Shown: piece by piece, positions 27,967 to 36,716 of the stretch
Layout: each line of letters starts with the position of its first letter
Numbering within the stretch: the first letter of the stretch is position 1
Assembly (NCBI RefSeq): GCF_038019025.1
Contig: NZ_CP150496.1
Location: 399,501-463,500, forward strand
Length of the DNA stretch: 64,000 nucleotides
Origin: Polaribacter marinaquae
Lineage (GTDB): Bacteria; Bacteroidota; Bacteroidia; Flavobacteriales; Flavobacteriaceae
Direction of reading: 5' to 3'
Translations under genes and position numbers: made by a program
The notes under the pieces: model-generated
The model's database searches: none
Seen by the model: the letters and a program-made list of their open reading frames with translations, nothing else
What the model was told of the DNA's origin: nothing

Positions 27967-29174
27967 ACTTTTAAACCGTTAAATTCTTTTTCTATACCTG
28001 CAGTTTTTGTTTTGAAATCATAAATTCCGTCCTCAAAAATATTCGGATTTAAATTAAATTCTGCAAAACCAGCTTTAGATTCTCTAAATATAGTTTCTAT
28101 CAATTTTTTATCCTTATAAATAAACAGTTTTACAATTAAACCGTCTGGTATAATTTGTCCCATAAAACTCTCTAAAGGACCAATTTTTATAGTTCTATTG
28201 TTATTATTAAAGTCTACAGTATAATTATCTATTACTTTCTTAAACTTAAGATTTATAACATTACTTTCGGAAATACCGATAGAATACGCTTTTACGCTCC
28301 AATTTTCTTCAAAATCTGGATGAATAATTTTCGCATGTGCTACACCATTTATTGTTGTACCAGTAGTTTTTAATATGTTTCCTTTTTTATTTGTAATGTA
28401 AAACTCTATAAAACTACCATCTATAATTACATTATTAAGACGGTCTTTTATTACTGATGTATAAAAGGTTGTTATTTGATTTCCGTCTGCATATTCATGA
28501 TTCCTTTTTGCATAGATTTTAAAATTAGTAGCAATTGCAGGCATAATATTTACATCAAATTCTTTTGAATTTAAACCATAAGATTCTGATGAAATAATCA
28601 TTCTACCACTTTTTAAAGGAGAATAAATATTTTTGTAACCTATTAATTTATCTGTAAAAATTGGGGTACTTCTTTCTGATTTTAAGAACTGATTTTTTAC
28701 ATCAACTTTACTATTATCTTTTATAGGATTGTCTAAACTATCTGTAGGTATTACAACTAACATTGTGTAATCTATTGCACCCGCGTCTATACTTGGCGGG
28801 CCTAAATACGTTTCTATGGTTTTGGGCTGTTGCAAAGAATTCACAAATAAACTACCAGAAATATTAGTTTCTAAACCTATCGTTTTCCATGTTAAAAGTC
28901 CTCTTTTTTTTGATAAAAATGTAGGGATTCTAAATGTTAATTTACCATCATTTTTATCAGGATGAATTATCGAAGAACCATAACTATTAGAGCAATAAAG
29001 ATTAAAATTTAATGAATCTTTTACACCAAAATCTAAAAAAATCTCATCAGAAGCACGAAACTCTTTTTGCGTTGTAAGTAGAGAAACTTTACCTGCGGAA
29101 TTTGTTTCTTGTGCATTTAAGCAAAGAGTTAAAAAATAAATAATTAGTAATATTAAATGTTGTTTTTTCTGCAT
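27960..29174 (-). CDS. Exported Ig-like multidomain protein of unknown function
   Basis: 404 residues with a signal peptide (ending LNAQ, residue ~22) and successive beta-sandwich-like segments (e.g. YADGNQITTFYTSVIKDRLNN resembles invasin-type Ig repeats, ~225-320). No lipobox, T9SS tail or catalytic motif. Lies between the GT-C-like membrane gene (1-base overlap) and the tethered glycosidase (7-base overlap), so it is probably a periplasmic part of the same polysaccharide machine. Confidence 0.6.
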   Translation of the reverse strand: MQKKQHLILLIIYFLTLCLNAQETNSAGKVSLLTTQKEFRASDEIFLDFGVKDSLNFNLYCSNSYGSSIIHPDKNDGKLTFRIPTFLSKKRGLLTWKTIGLETNISGSLFVNSLQQPKTIETYLGPPSIDAGAIDYTMLVVIPTDSLDNPIKDNSKVDVKNQFLKSERSTPIFTDKLIGYKNIYSPLKSGRMIISSESYGLNSKEFDVNIMPAIATNFKIYAKRNHEYADGNQITTFYTSVIKDRLNNVIIDGSFIEFYITNKKGNILKTTGTTINGVAHAKIIHPDFEENWSVKAYSIGISESNVINLKFKKVIDNYTVDFNNNNRTIKIGPLESFMGQIIPDGLIVKLFIYKDKKLIETIFRESKAGFAEFNLNPNIFEDGIYDFKTKTAGIEKEFNGLKVW

Positions 29175-32100
29175 TATTTAGGATTACCGATATACATATT
29201 CAATTCTATTCTTACATAACTAAACAAAGAATGTTCTACTTTTTGTAGTTTTCCAAATGTATGATTTTCAATTCTTTTAGGTATTATTTTAAAAGCAATA
29301 TCTTCATTTGGCAAACCATTTACAAAACAAAAACTCATATCGTCGCTAATGGTCTTTATTGTTGGATTTTCTGGTATTTGATAATTAAAAGGCAGTTTTC
29401 TTTCTTGACGTATTCCTTCTTTTAAAAATAGATTATCAACCCAAATCATCTCTTTATCTTCATTATAAAAAGTAATTATTAATTGCGGAATTGTAATTTC
29501 TTGAATTCCGCTATTAAATAAAGTTCCGCTAATATTATTTTGAGAAATTTCTACATCACTTAATACAATATCTTTAAACAAATCTGAATTTGACGTATTA
29601 CCAGCCGCTTGTAAATTAAATTTAGTTGGTTGTTCACTCAATTCTATTGGTGTAAATTCATCAGGATTAAATGTTTTAGGAATAGAATCTTTTGTTTTTG
29701 ACCACGCAATTCCTTCAAAATTTATTCTGAAAGCACTTATTTCTTTTGGCATCAATTTATGCTTTAAAATATGTTTTGCATTATAAGTTGCAAGCTCTTT
29801 ATTATCGTCGTTATAAAGTGTTCCTTTTAAAACCACATCCGAAGGTACATTGTCTATATTTTGTACTTCACCAATTATAGAATAACGCTTATTAAACTTA
29901 ATTAATTTTGCAGAAACTATCTCTAAAACAGGTTGTTTTAAAACATCTTCATGATGTGTTTGTTCTGTGGTTATTCTTCTTCTTCCTTGATTAAAATAAC
30001 CTGTTACATTTTTAGAATATAGTTGATCTGGTGGTAAATCTATCGATTTTTTTGTTGCTTTTATATACCATTTTCCTTTTCTCTTAACAGCTGTTCTATA
30101 TTCTAATTTTGATAATTTTTCTAATGGAGTTATCCATTTTGTTTCTACCTTTAAAGTGGCTAAACTGTCTGTTTCTTTTATAACATCGGCAGTAATTGCA
30201 TCTAATTTTGCGTATGAACTTAACAGACCATCTGTTACAGAAATTTCTAAAAGATATTGCGCTCTAGACATATCTCCTTCCGGATCTATATAACCATAAC
30301 TTTTATTTAATTCTTTAAAATCTATAGCATCGTAATATGCTTTTACAACATTTTCTGGAGACCTTTGGGTATCATTTTTAATGTAAAACATGTAACATGC
30401 ATATGAAATAACAATAATCATAATAACAGCCCAAATATGTAAAGATTTTAATACCAAACTAGAAAATTTGGTGTAGTTATTCTGAAATTTAAAATATGCT
30501 GGTTTTGGTTTTACCCTTGTTTTTAAACTATTTACAAATAAAGACTGCACATTAAACATAAATGCAATTAGAACTGTTAAAAACGGAATTGTACCCCAAA
30601 TTATTTTTACCCAAGCAGGCACATCTTCTTTAGGTAAAATTGATGAAACTGGCGGTACATTTAACTTTTCCCAAACCATAATTCCGTTTTCTAATTGAGA
30701 TAAACGTTGCCATCCACAGAAAAATAAAACCGGATCGTAAAATTTATCATTAGAAAAAATATACTTTAAATTGTATTTTTCTGGTGTTGTTAAAAATTGT
30801 TGCAAAGATCCAATACCAGCAACACCTTTAAATTTTGAATTTTCTAAACGTTCTATTGGTCTTGTAGTGAGCTCTGGTAGTCGTCTTGCAGAATGATAAT
30901 TTCCGTCTACACTCATTGCATTTGTTTGTGCTGCTAACCAAGCCATTTGGTCGCCAAACCCTAAAGTTAAATAGCGCCAATGGTCATGAGAATCTTGGCT
31001 CAAAAAATTTACAATTGGTAGCATTTTAATTTTCTGCGGTTGAGAAGGTCTAAAATATCCTAAACTCATTGTAAAAATTACAATTGCAACATACATAGAT
31101 GCTAAAATACCACCAATTAAACGATGGTAAACAGCGCCAAATTTTCGCTGTATTAATTCTTTTAAATCTCCTTCTACAAATCGATATATAAATTCTCCAA
31201 AAATGGGAATCGACATTATAGAACCCCAAAGTGTAAATCTGTCTAACGTTAAAATATTAAAGGCGGTTTCACCTAAAATCATCTTAGGAATTGGTGTTGT
31301 ACCACCAGTACCTAAAATTACCAACATTGTAAAAGATAAACCAAAAAACAAGTATCTTTTACTATAATATCTATAAAAAATATAAGGTAAAATAAATAAT
31401 AACAATCCCCACGGAATTGTAAAAAACACCAAACCAGAAGATGTAACTTCTATAAAACTATCTCTAGAACCATGCGGAATAGGAACTTGGGTAATAGGAT
31501 TCTTCTTCGAGTTTAACCAATATGGAAAAATACAGAAAACAATTAAAAATAATGCAGATAGCCCAAAAGCCATATTCTTTTTTAACTGCTTAAAAAATGT
31601 TTTTATAAATAACGAAAATTTAACTTCTTTATAAGAATCTACTTCTTCTCGAGCAACATCCATAATTACAGTTCCAATCAACGGAAAAATAAAAAATAGC
31701 ATTCCGAAAATAGGAGTAACGTGATGTGATGTTACGGTTACTGAAATTAATGAAAGTGATGTAAAAAAGAATTTATATTTACCTGTTTTTAACCATAAAT
31801 AAATTTCTGGTAGCGCGTGCATTAATATCGAAACACCAACTATACTTGGTAATTGGCCAAAAATATGCAGTGTTTCTACAAATGAAGAAGAAAAAACAGC
31901 CAAAACAGATGCGTAACCTGCAACAGTTCTATTAGAAGTAATTAATAACGAATACCTATAGGAACCCGTTACAAATAAAATGATTGCAATTATTGCAACT
32001 GTAAATAATCCAAACTTTAAACCACCAATTAAAGATAAAGCTCCAATTGTTTGATGCACTAATGGCGGATAACTTTGTACCGTAAAGCCTGTATACCATT

Positions 32101-32263
32101 TGTAGTTCCATGGTTCAAACCATCCATTTGCATAATGATCTGCAAAAAATAAATGAATTAATGCATCATAAGTTGTTTCTAGCGTAAAAAATATAGAAGA
32201 GCCATGAAAAACAATGGCAAGTAATATTGCTGTAATTAAATATTTATTAGACTTCTCTTTCAT
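29174..32263 (-). CDS. Large GT-C-like / PTPS-related polytopic membrane protein
   Basis: 1029 residues. The first ~600 contain more than 10 transmembrane segments with an Asp in the first periplasmic loop (ETTYDALIHLFFADHY), as in GT-C enzymes, and resemble the membrane 6-pyruvoyl-tetrahydropterin-synthase-related family (a name that does not reflect pterin synthesis). After the last helix (~605-625) comes an NTF2-like domain (~630-745) and two beta-rich FxLYD-like modules to the C-terminus. A role as periplasmic glycosyltransferase or polymerase is inferred from topology and context. First gene of the minus-strand operon. Confidence 0.7.
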   Translation of the reverse strand: MKEKSNKYLITAILLAIVFHGSSIFFTLETTYDALIHLFFADHYANGWFEPWNYKWYTGFTVQSYPPLVHQTIGALSLIGGLKFGLFTVAIIAIILFVTGSYRYSLLITSNRTVAGYASVLAVFSSSFVETLHIFGQLPSIVGVSILMHALPEIYLWLKTGKYKFFFTSLSLISVTVTSHHVTPIFGMLFFIFPLIGTVIMDVAREEVDSYKEVKFSLFIKTFFKQLKKNMAFGLSALFLIVFCIFPYWLNSKKNPITQVPIPHGSRDSFIEVTSSGLVFFTIPWGLLLFILPYIFYRYYSKRYLFFGLSFTMLVILGTGGTTPIPKMILGETAFNILTLDRFTLWGSIMSIPIFGEFIYRFVEGDLKELIQRKFGAVYHRLIGGILASMYVAIVIFTMSLGYFRPSQPQKIKMLPIVNFLSQDSHDHWRYLTLGFGDQMAWLAAQTNAMSVDGNYHSARRLPELTTRPIERLENSKFKGVAGIGSLQQFLTTPEKYNLKYIFSNDKFYDPVLFFCGWQRLSQLENGIMVWEKLNVPPVSSILPKEDVPAWVKIIWGTIPFLTVLIAFMFNVQSLFVNSLKTRVKPKPAYFKFQNNYTKFSSLVLKSLHIWAVIMIIVISYACYMFYIKNDTQRSPENVVKAYYDAIDFKELNKSYGYIDPEGDMSRAQYLLEISVTDGLLSSYAKLDAITADVIKETDSLATLKVETKWITPLEKLSKLEYRTAVKRKGKWYIKATKKSIDLPPDQLYSKNVTGYFNQGRRRITTEQTHHEDVLKQPVLEIVSAKLIKFNKRYSIIGEVQNIDNVPSDVVLKGTLYNDDNKELATYNAKHILKHKLMPKEISAFRINFEGIAWSKTKDSIPKTFNPDEFTPIELSEQPTKFNLQAAGNTSNSDLFKDIVLSDVEISQNNISGTLFNSGIQEITIPQLIITFYNEDKEMIWVDNLFLKEGIRQERKLPFNYQIPENPTIKTISDDMSFCFVNGLPNEDIAFKIIPKRIENHTFGKLQKVEHSLFSYVRIELNMYIGNPK

Positions 32264-32403
32264 TAACTATTTATAACTTATAATAATGTAAATATAAAAA
32301 TTTTTAAGGTTAGTTTTTTTTTATTTAACTTTACTAACAAACCATTCATCTAAAGATATTTACCTTTAGTATCAATAAAAAAAAAAACAAAAGAAAACAA
32401 AAG

Positions 32404-32411
32404 TACATTTG
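32404..32411 (+). promoter_or_regulatory. -7 promoter motif for the receiver-GT2 gene
   Basis: TACATTTG (TAnnTTTG), 29 bases before the ATG, in the divergent region between the GT-C-like operon and the receiver-GT2 gene. Confidence 0.6.
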
Positions 32412-32440
32412 TGTAATCGTTTTACAAAATAAACTCAACT

Positions 32441-33580
32441 ATGAAAATACTTGCTATTGATGATCAGAAATTAGTTCTAATTCCTTTAGAAAACAGACTT
32501 AAAGAAATAGGATATGAAGTAATTACAGAAACTGATGGTCGTAAAGGAATCGAATTATTTAATTCTTTTCAACCAGATTTAGTAATTGTAGATATAAATA
32601 TGCCTACAATATCTGGTTTAGAAATTGTAAAACACATTAGAAATTCTAATAGGCCTAAAACACCAATAATGATTCTTTCTGGAAATACAGATGATGATAT
32701 GATTACAGAAGGTTTTGAACTTGGTGTAAACGATTACATGAAGAAGCCATTAAGTTTAACTGAAGTCTGTTTAAGGGCTAAGAATTTAATAGGTGTACCA
32801 GAAAATAACGGGCCTAAAAAGACTTTTAAAAACACAATTATTCAAGAAAGATGCGTAGGTGTTGTAATTCCTTGTTACAATGAAGAAAAAAGACTTTTTA
32901 GTACCGAATTTACAGACTATATAAAAAAGCATTCTGGGTATCATTTATGTTTTGTAAATGATGGTAGTACAGATAAAACGTTAGAAGTTTTAAATGAACT
33001 TAGAAAAGGTAGAGAAGACTTTATAACAGTTTACGATTGTGAAAAAAACGGAGGTAAAGCAGAAGCTGTAAGGCAAGGTATGTTACATATGGCCAAACAA
33101 GAAGATTTAGATTACATTGGATTTTTAGATGCTGATTTGTCTACAGATTTATCAGATTTTGATGATTTGGTTAAAACTATAGAAAACTCCAATTACAAAA
33201 TTGTTAGCGGTTCTAGAATTAGTAGAATGGGTGCAAACATTACAAAAGAATCTGCAAGAAAGATTATTAGTTTAACTATTAACTATATAATTAGAAATAT
33301 TCTAAAAATGGACTTTAAAGACACACAATGTGGTGCCAAAATATTTCATAAAGATGTAATAGACATCTCTTTTGGCGAAAAGTTTGTTACTCAATGGATT
33401 TTTGATGTAGAAATTTTTAGAAGAATAACATTACACTTTGGATTAGATAAAGCGAAAGAAATTCTTTGTGAGCAACCTTTAAAAAGATGGATTCATGCAG
33501 ATGGTTCTAAACTTTCGATGAAAGACTCTGTTAAAATTGTTGGTCAATTAGCGCAAATAAAATGGCACTATAGAAAATAA
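32441..33580 (+). CDS. Receiver domain fused to family 2 glycosyltransferase
   Basis: 379 residues. Residues 1-118 are a complete response-regulator receiver: Asp7-Asp8, phospho-acceptor Asp51 (LVIVDINMP), Ser80 (MILSGN) and Lys101 (YMKKPLS). Residues ~137-375 are a GT-A glycosyltransferase of the DPM/GT2 type: VIPCYNEEKR, FVNDGSTDKT and Asp230-Ala-Asp232 (FLDADLSTD), with a conserved CGAKIF segment. No transmembrane helix, so soluble or peripheral. No DNA-binding or c-di-GMP output is present: phosphorylation would act directly on a sugar transferase. The reading frame is continuous with a normal linker, so this is a genuine fusion rather than a sequencing error. Confidence 0.92.
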   Translation: MKILAIDDQKLVLIPLENRLKEIGYEVITETDGRKGIELFNSFQPDLVIVDINMPTISGLEIVKHIRNSNRPKTPIMILSGNTDDDMITEGFELGVNDYMKKPLSLTEVCLRAKNLIGVPENNGPKKTFKNTIIQERCVGVVIPCYNEEKRLFSTEFTDYIKKHSGYHLCFVNDGSTDKTLEVLNELRKGREDFITVYDCEKNGGKAEAVRQGMLHMAKQEDLDYIGFLDADLSTDLSDFDDLVKTIENSNYKIVSGSRISRMGANITKESARKIISLTINYIIRNILKMDFKDTQCGAKIFHKDVIDISFGEKFVTQWIFDVEIFRRITLHFGLDKAKEILCEQPLKRWIHADGSKLSMKDSVKIVGQLAQIKWHYRK

Positions 33581-33644
33581 ATAGTACAAATTAAGTAGAG
33601 AAAGAGTAGGGACTTTCTCATAAAAAATTAAATTTTAATTAATT

Positions 33645-34058
33645 ATGAGAAATGGTTTAGTTATCGTTTTTGATGAAACATCAAAAATTGATAAAGAGGT
33701 TTTAATAAAACCTTGTTTTAATAAAAAAGTAAAAATTTGCCTTGTTAAGAACGGAAATGTGCAAAATATATTAGATTTGCTTAACAAGTTTAAAGAACAA
33801 TCTGATTGTGATATTTCTATATTAGATTTAAAAAAGCAAAAAAAAGAAATGCTTGCTATAAAAGCTGGTGCTAGATTTTTATCTAATGATGAAGAATTAG
33901 GTTTAATTTTATATTCAAAAAATATTTCTTTTTTAAAGCAGAAAATCTTTAAAAAAATTTCAAAATTAAATATAAAAGATTTTCTAAAAAAAGAAACTGA
34001 TCAAAGAGTTTTGTTTAGAAAACTATATGATTTACAACAAGTTGTAAAATACCAATAA
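33645..34058 (+). CDS. Small protein resembling a degenerate GT2 N-terminal half
   Basis: 137 residues. The stretch CLVKNGNVQNILDLLNKF and following AIKAGARFL lines up with CFVNDGSTDKTLEVLNEL and AVRQGMLHM of the upstream receiver-GT2, but the catalytic Asp residues and the DxD are missing and the domain stops after about 90 residues; the rest is Lys/Phe-rich. It may be a non-catalytic partner or a decayed duplicate. The alignment was done by eye, so homology is tentative. Lies 64 bases after the fusion gene and 22 before manA. Confidence 0.55.
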   Translation: MRNGLVIVFDETSKIDKEVLIKPCFNKKVKICLVKNGNVQNILDLLNKFKEQSDCDISILDLKKQKKEMLAIKAGARFLSNDEELGLILYSKNISFLKQKIFKKISKLNIKDFLKKETDQRVLFRKLYDLQQVVKYQ

Positions 34059-34080
34059 CAGTAAATATTCGATATTAAAA

Positions 34081-35292
34081 ATGAGAAAAATTTTCAAATT
34101 AAAAGGTAAAGTTCAAAATTATGATTGGGGTGGAACTAGTTACATTCCTAATTTAGTTTCAGAAAATATCAAAGAAAATACTACTTATGCAGAATATTGG
34201 ATGGGCGCTCATATAAAAGCTCCATCAGAAGTTATCACAGAAAATGAAAATATCTTACTGGATAAATTCATAGCGGAAAATTTAACGGATAGTTTAGGTA
34301 AAGATGTAACCTCTAAATTTGGAAAATTACCATTTCTTTTTAAAGTCTTAGATGTTAATAATATGCTTTCTATTCAAGTTCACCCTTCAATAGAAGCAGC
34401 CATTAATGGTTTTAATTTAGAAGAAAGTAAAGGAATACCATTAACCGCTAAAAATAGAAATTATAAAGACAAAAATCATAAACCAGAAATAATGGTAGCG
34501 CTTAGTGATTTTTGGTTATTACACGGATTTTTAGAAAGAAATAAACTTATAAAAAATTTAGAGCAAACTAAAGAATTAAACTTTTTAAAGGAAATTTTCT
34601 TAGATAAAGGTTTTGCTGGTTTGTATAAATTAGTAATGAATTACTCTCAAAACGAAGTAAATAATATTTTACAACCTTTAGTTGATAGAATTCTGCCTAA
34701 ATATGTAAATAATAAATTAGATAAAGCATCTCCTGCTTATTGGGCTGCTAAATCAATTCACGGTAAATCTAATAAAGATATTGATAAGGGTATTTTTTCT
34801 ATTTACTTTTTCAATATTTTAAATGTTTCTAAAGGCGAAGCTGTTTTTCAAGATGCAGGTGTACCACATGCATATTTAGAAGGAAAAAACATTGAATTAA
34901 TGGCGAATTCAGACAATGTTTTAAGAGCAGGTTTAACATCTAAACATATCGATGTTGATGAACTTATTAAAAATACAAAGTTTGAAGAAACCATTCCAGA
35001 AATATTAAAAGGAAATTTCAATTCTCAAAACGGTGAAACAGTATTTAAAACGAAGGCAATTGATTTCGAATTAAGTAAAATTTCCTTGGATGATTCTATT
35101 ACTTATCATAAAACATCTAATTCAATAGAAATTTTAATTGCTTTAGAAGGAAATGCTACAATAAAAGATAATTCTTTTATTGTAGATTTAGATAAAGGAG
35201 AATGTATTTTGATAAATGCAAATACAGATTATAAAATTGAAACATCTAAACATGTAGAAATTTATAAAGCTAGTGTTCCCGAAATTAACTAA
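34081..35292 (+). CDS. manA: Mannose-6-phosphate isomerase, type I
   Basis: 403 residues. Interconverts fructose-6-P and mannose-6-P, the entry to GDP-mannose. Type I zinc-site motifs are present: SIQVHPS, the HKPE segment (NHKPEIMVAL) and VPHAYLEGKNIELMANSDNV. Its place after the receiver-GT2 gene suggests that the polymer contains mannose or a GDP-mannose-derived sugar. The last 8 bases overlap the convergent sirtuin gene. Confidence 0.93.
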   Translation: MRKIFKLKGKVQNYDWGGTSYIPNLVSENIKENTTYAEYWMGAHIKAPSEVITENENILLDKFIAENLTDSLGKDVTSKFGKLPFLFKVLDVNNMLSIQVHPSIEAAINGFNLEESKGIPLTAKNRNYKDKNHKPEIMVALSDFWLLHGFLERNKLIKNLEQTKELNFLKEIFLDKGFAGLYKLVMNYSQNEVNNILQPLVDRILPKYVNNKLDKASPAYWAAKSIHGKSNKDIDKGIFSIYFFNILNVSKGEAVFQDAGVPHAYLEGKNIELMANSDNVLRAGLTSKHIDVDELIKNTKFEETIPEILKGNFNSQNGETVFKTKAIDFELSKISLDDSITYHKTSNSIEILIALEGNATIKDNSFIVDLDKGECILINANTDYKIETSKHVEIYKASVPEIN

Positions 35293-35974
35293 ATTCTTTT
35301 AATAGTTCTAATAATTTATCGGTTCCAGAGCTGGCAACATCTTCAATAATTTCTAATTGTTTAAATTTTTTGTTTGATACAGAAGGTTTAGGATCTATAA
35401 AATATATTGGCGTATTTGATTTTACAAAATCTATTAAACTAGCCGCAGGATAAACTTGCATAGAAGTACCAATAATTACTAAAACATCTGCTTTTTCAAC
35501 AATTTTAATAGCAGTTTCTAACAATGGCACCATTTCTCCAAACCAAACAATATGAGGCCTTAACTGGCTTTTCTTAGGACATAAATCGCCAAGATTTAAA
35601 TCTTTTTTCCATTCAATAACATCGTTTTCGTTTAAAGTGCTTCTTACTTTTAACAATTCGCCATGTAGGTGTAAAACATCAGAACTACCAGCTCTTTCAT
35701 GTAAATCATCTACATTTTGTGTTACAATATTTACATTAAAATATTGTTCTAATTCAACTAAATTAAAGTGTGCTTTATTCGGTAAAACTTCTAATAATTG
35801 CTTTCTTCTTTTGTTGTAAAATTCTAAAACTAATTCAGGGTTTTCATTAAATCCTTTAGGTGAAGCAACTTCCATTATGTTATGACCTTCCCATAAACCA
35901 TCAGCATCTCTAAATGTTTTAATGCCACTTTCTGCAGAAATGCCTGCACCAGTTAATACAACCAAATTTTTCAA
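35285..35974 (-). CDS. cobB: Sir2-family NAD-dependent protein deacylase (CobB-type) lacking the zinc cysteines
   Basis: 229 residues with NAD-binding GAGISAESGIKTFRDADGLW, TQNVDDLH, catalytic His in LHLHGE and GTSMQVYPA. The Tyr/Arg pair that favours succinyl/malonyl-lysine substrates is present (EFYNKRR). Only one Cys remains (DLCPKK); the four-Cys structural zinc site of E. coli CobB is otherwise gone. Start is TTG at 35974, since an in-frame stop lies shortly upstream and no ATG is available. Ends overlapping manA. Confidence 0.9.
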   Translation of the reverse strand: MKNLVVLTGAGISAESGIKTFRDADGLWEGHNIMEVASPKGFNENPELVLEFYNKRRKQLLEVLPNKAHFNLVELEQYFNVNIVTQNVDDLHERAGSSDVLHLHGELLKVRSTLNENDVIEWKKDLNLGDLCPKKSQLRPHIVWFGEMVPLLETAIKIVEKADVLVIIGTSMQVYPAASLIDFVKSNTPIYFIDPKPSVSNKKFKQLEIIEDVASSGTDKLLELLKEFS

Positions 35975-36044
35975 TAGTATAGATTTTTATTATTTTTAGT
36001 AATAGTTATTGAAACCTAAAAATAATAATTTTAAGTTTGTAATT

Positions 36045-36716
36045 ATGATTGATGATAAATTATTACAATATTTCGAAACTTTTTTAACAGAAAAAAGAAA
36101 ATTATTATTTAAAAAAGTTCTTGAAGAAAGAACTCGCCACTTTACTGTTGTTTTAGAAGATATATATCAGCCTCATAATGCAAGTGCAGTTGTAAGAACT
36201 TGTGATATTTTTGGAATTCAAGATGTTCATACCATAGAGAATAAATATAATAATAGTGTTTCTAGACATGTTGCTAAAGGTTCTCAAAAATGGTTAAATC
36301 AATATAGATATAGAAACGATGGTGATAACACAAAAACTTGTTTAAACGGTTTAAAAGAACAAGGTTATCAAATTATTGCAACAACTCCACACAACGATTC
36401 TTGTCTATTGCATGATTTTGACATTACAAAAAAATCTGCATTTGTTTTCGGAGTAGAGGCAGAAGGTGTTTCTGATTATGTTATGGATACTGCTGATGGT
36501 TTTTTAAAAATACCTATGGTTGGTTTTACAGAAAGTCTAAATATATCTGTAGCTGCGGCAATTATTTTACAAGATGTAACTACAAAACTTAGAAATTCTA
36601 ATTTAGATTGGAAATTGAGTGAAAAAGAGAAAAATAATATCTATTTCGATTGGGTAAAGAAAACTATAAAAAATGTAGATAAAATTGAAGAACATTATAA
36701 CTTAAATGTCAAATAA
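36045..36716 (+). CDS. trmH: TrmH-type tRNA/rRNA 2'-O-methyltransferase (SPOUT)
   Basis: 223 residues from the ATG at 36045; a TTG at 36009 would add 12 residues but the ATG form fits the family. SPOUT motifs: NASAVVRTCDIFG, FGVEAEGVSD and IPMVGFTESLNISVAAAI, which form the knotted SAM site. Expected target is the 2'-OH of G18 in tRNA. Overlaps the next gene by TAATG. Confidence 0.88.
   Translation: MIDDKLLQYFETFLTEKRKLLFKKVLEERTRHFTVVLEDIYQPHNASAVVRTCDIFGIQDVHTIENKYNNSVSRHVAKGSQKWLNQYRYRNDGDNTKTCLNGLKEQGYQIIATTPHNDSCLLHDFDITKKSAFVFGVEAEGVSDYVMDTADGFLKIPMVGFTESLNISVAAAIILQDVTTKLRNSNLDWKLSEKEKNNIYFDWVKKTIKNVDKIEEHYNLNVK

Noticed and set aside
33598..33619. GAGAAAG / CTTTCTC hairpin after the receiver-GT2 gene
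   Set aside because: Short 7-bp stem with only an A-rich tail; not convincing as terminator or riboswitch.
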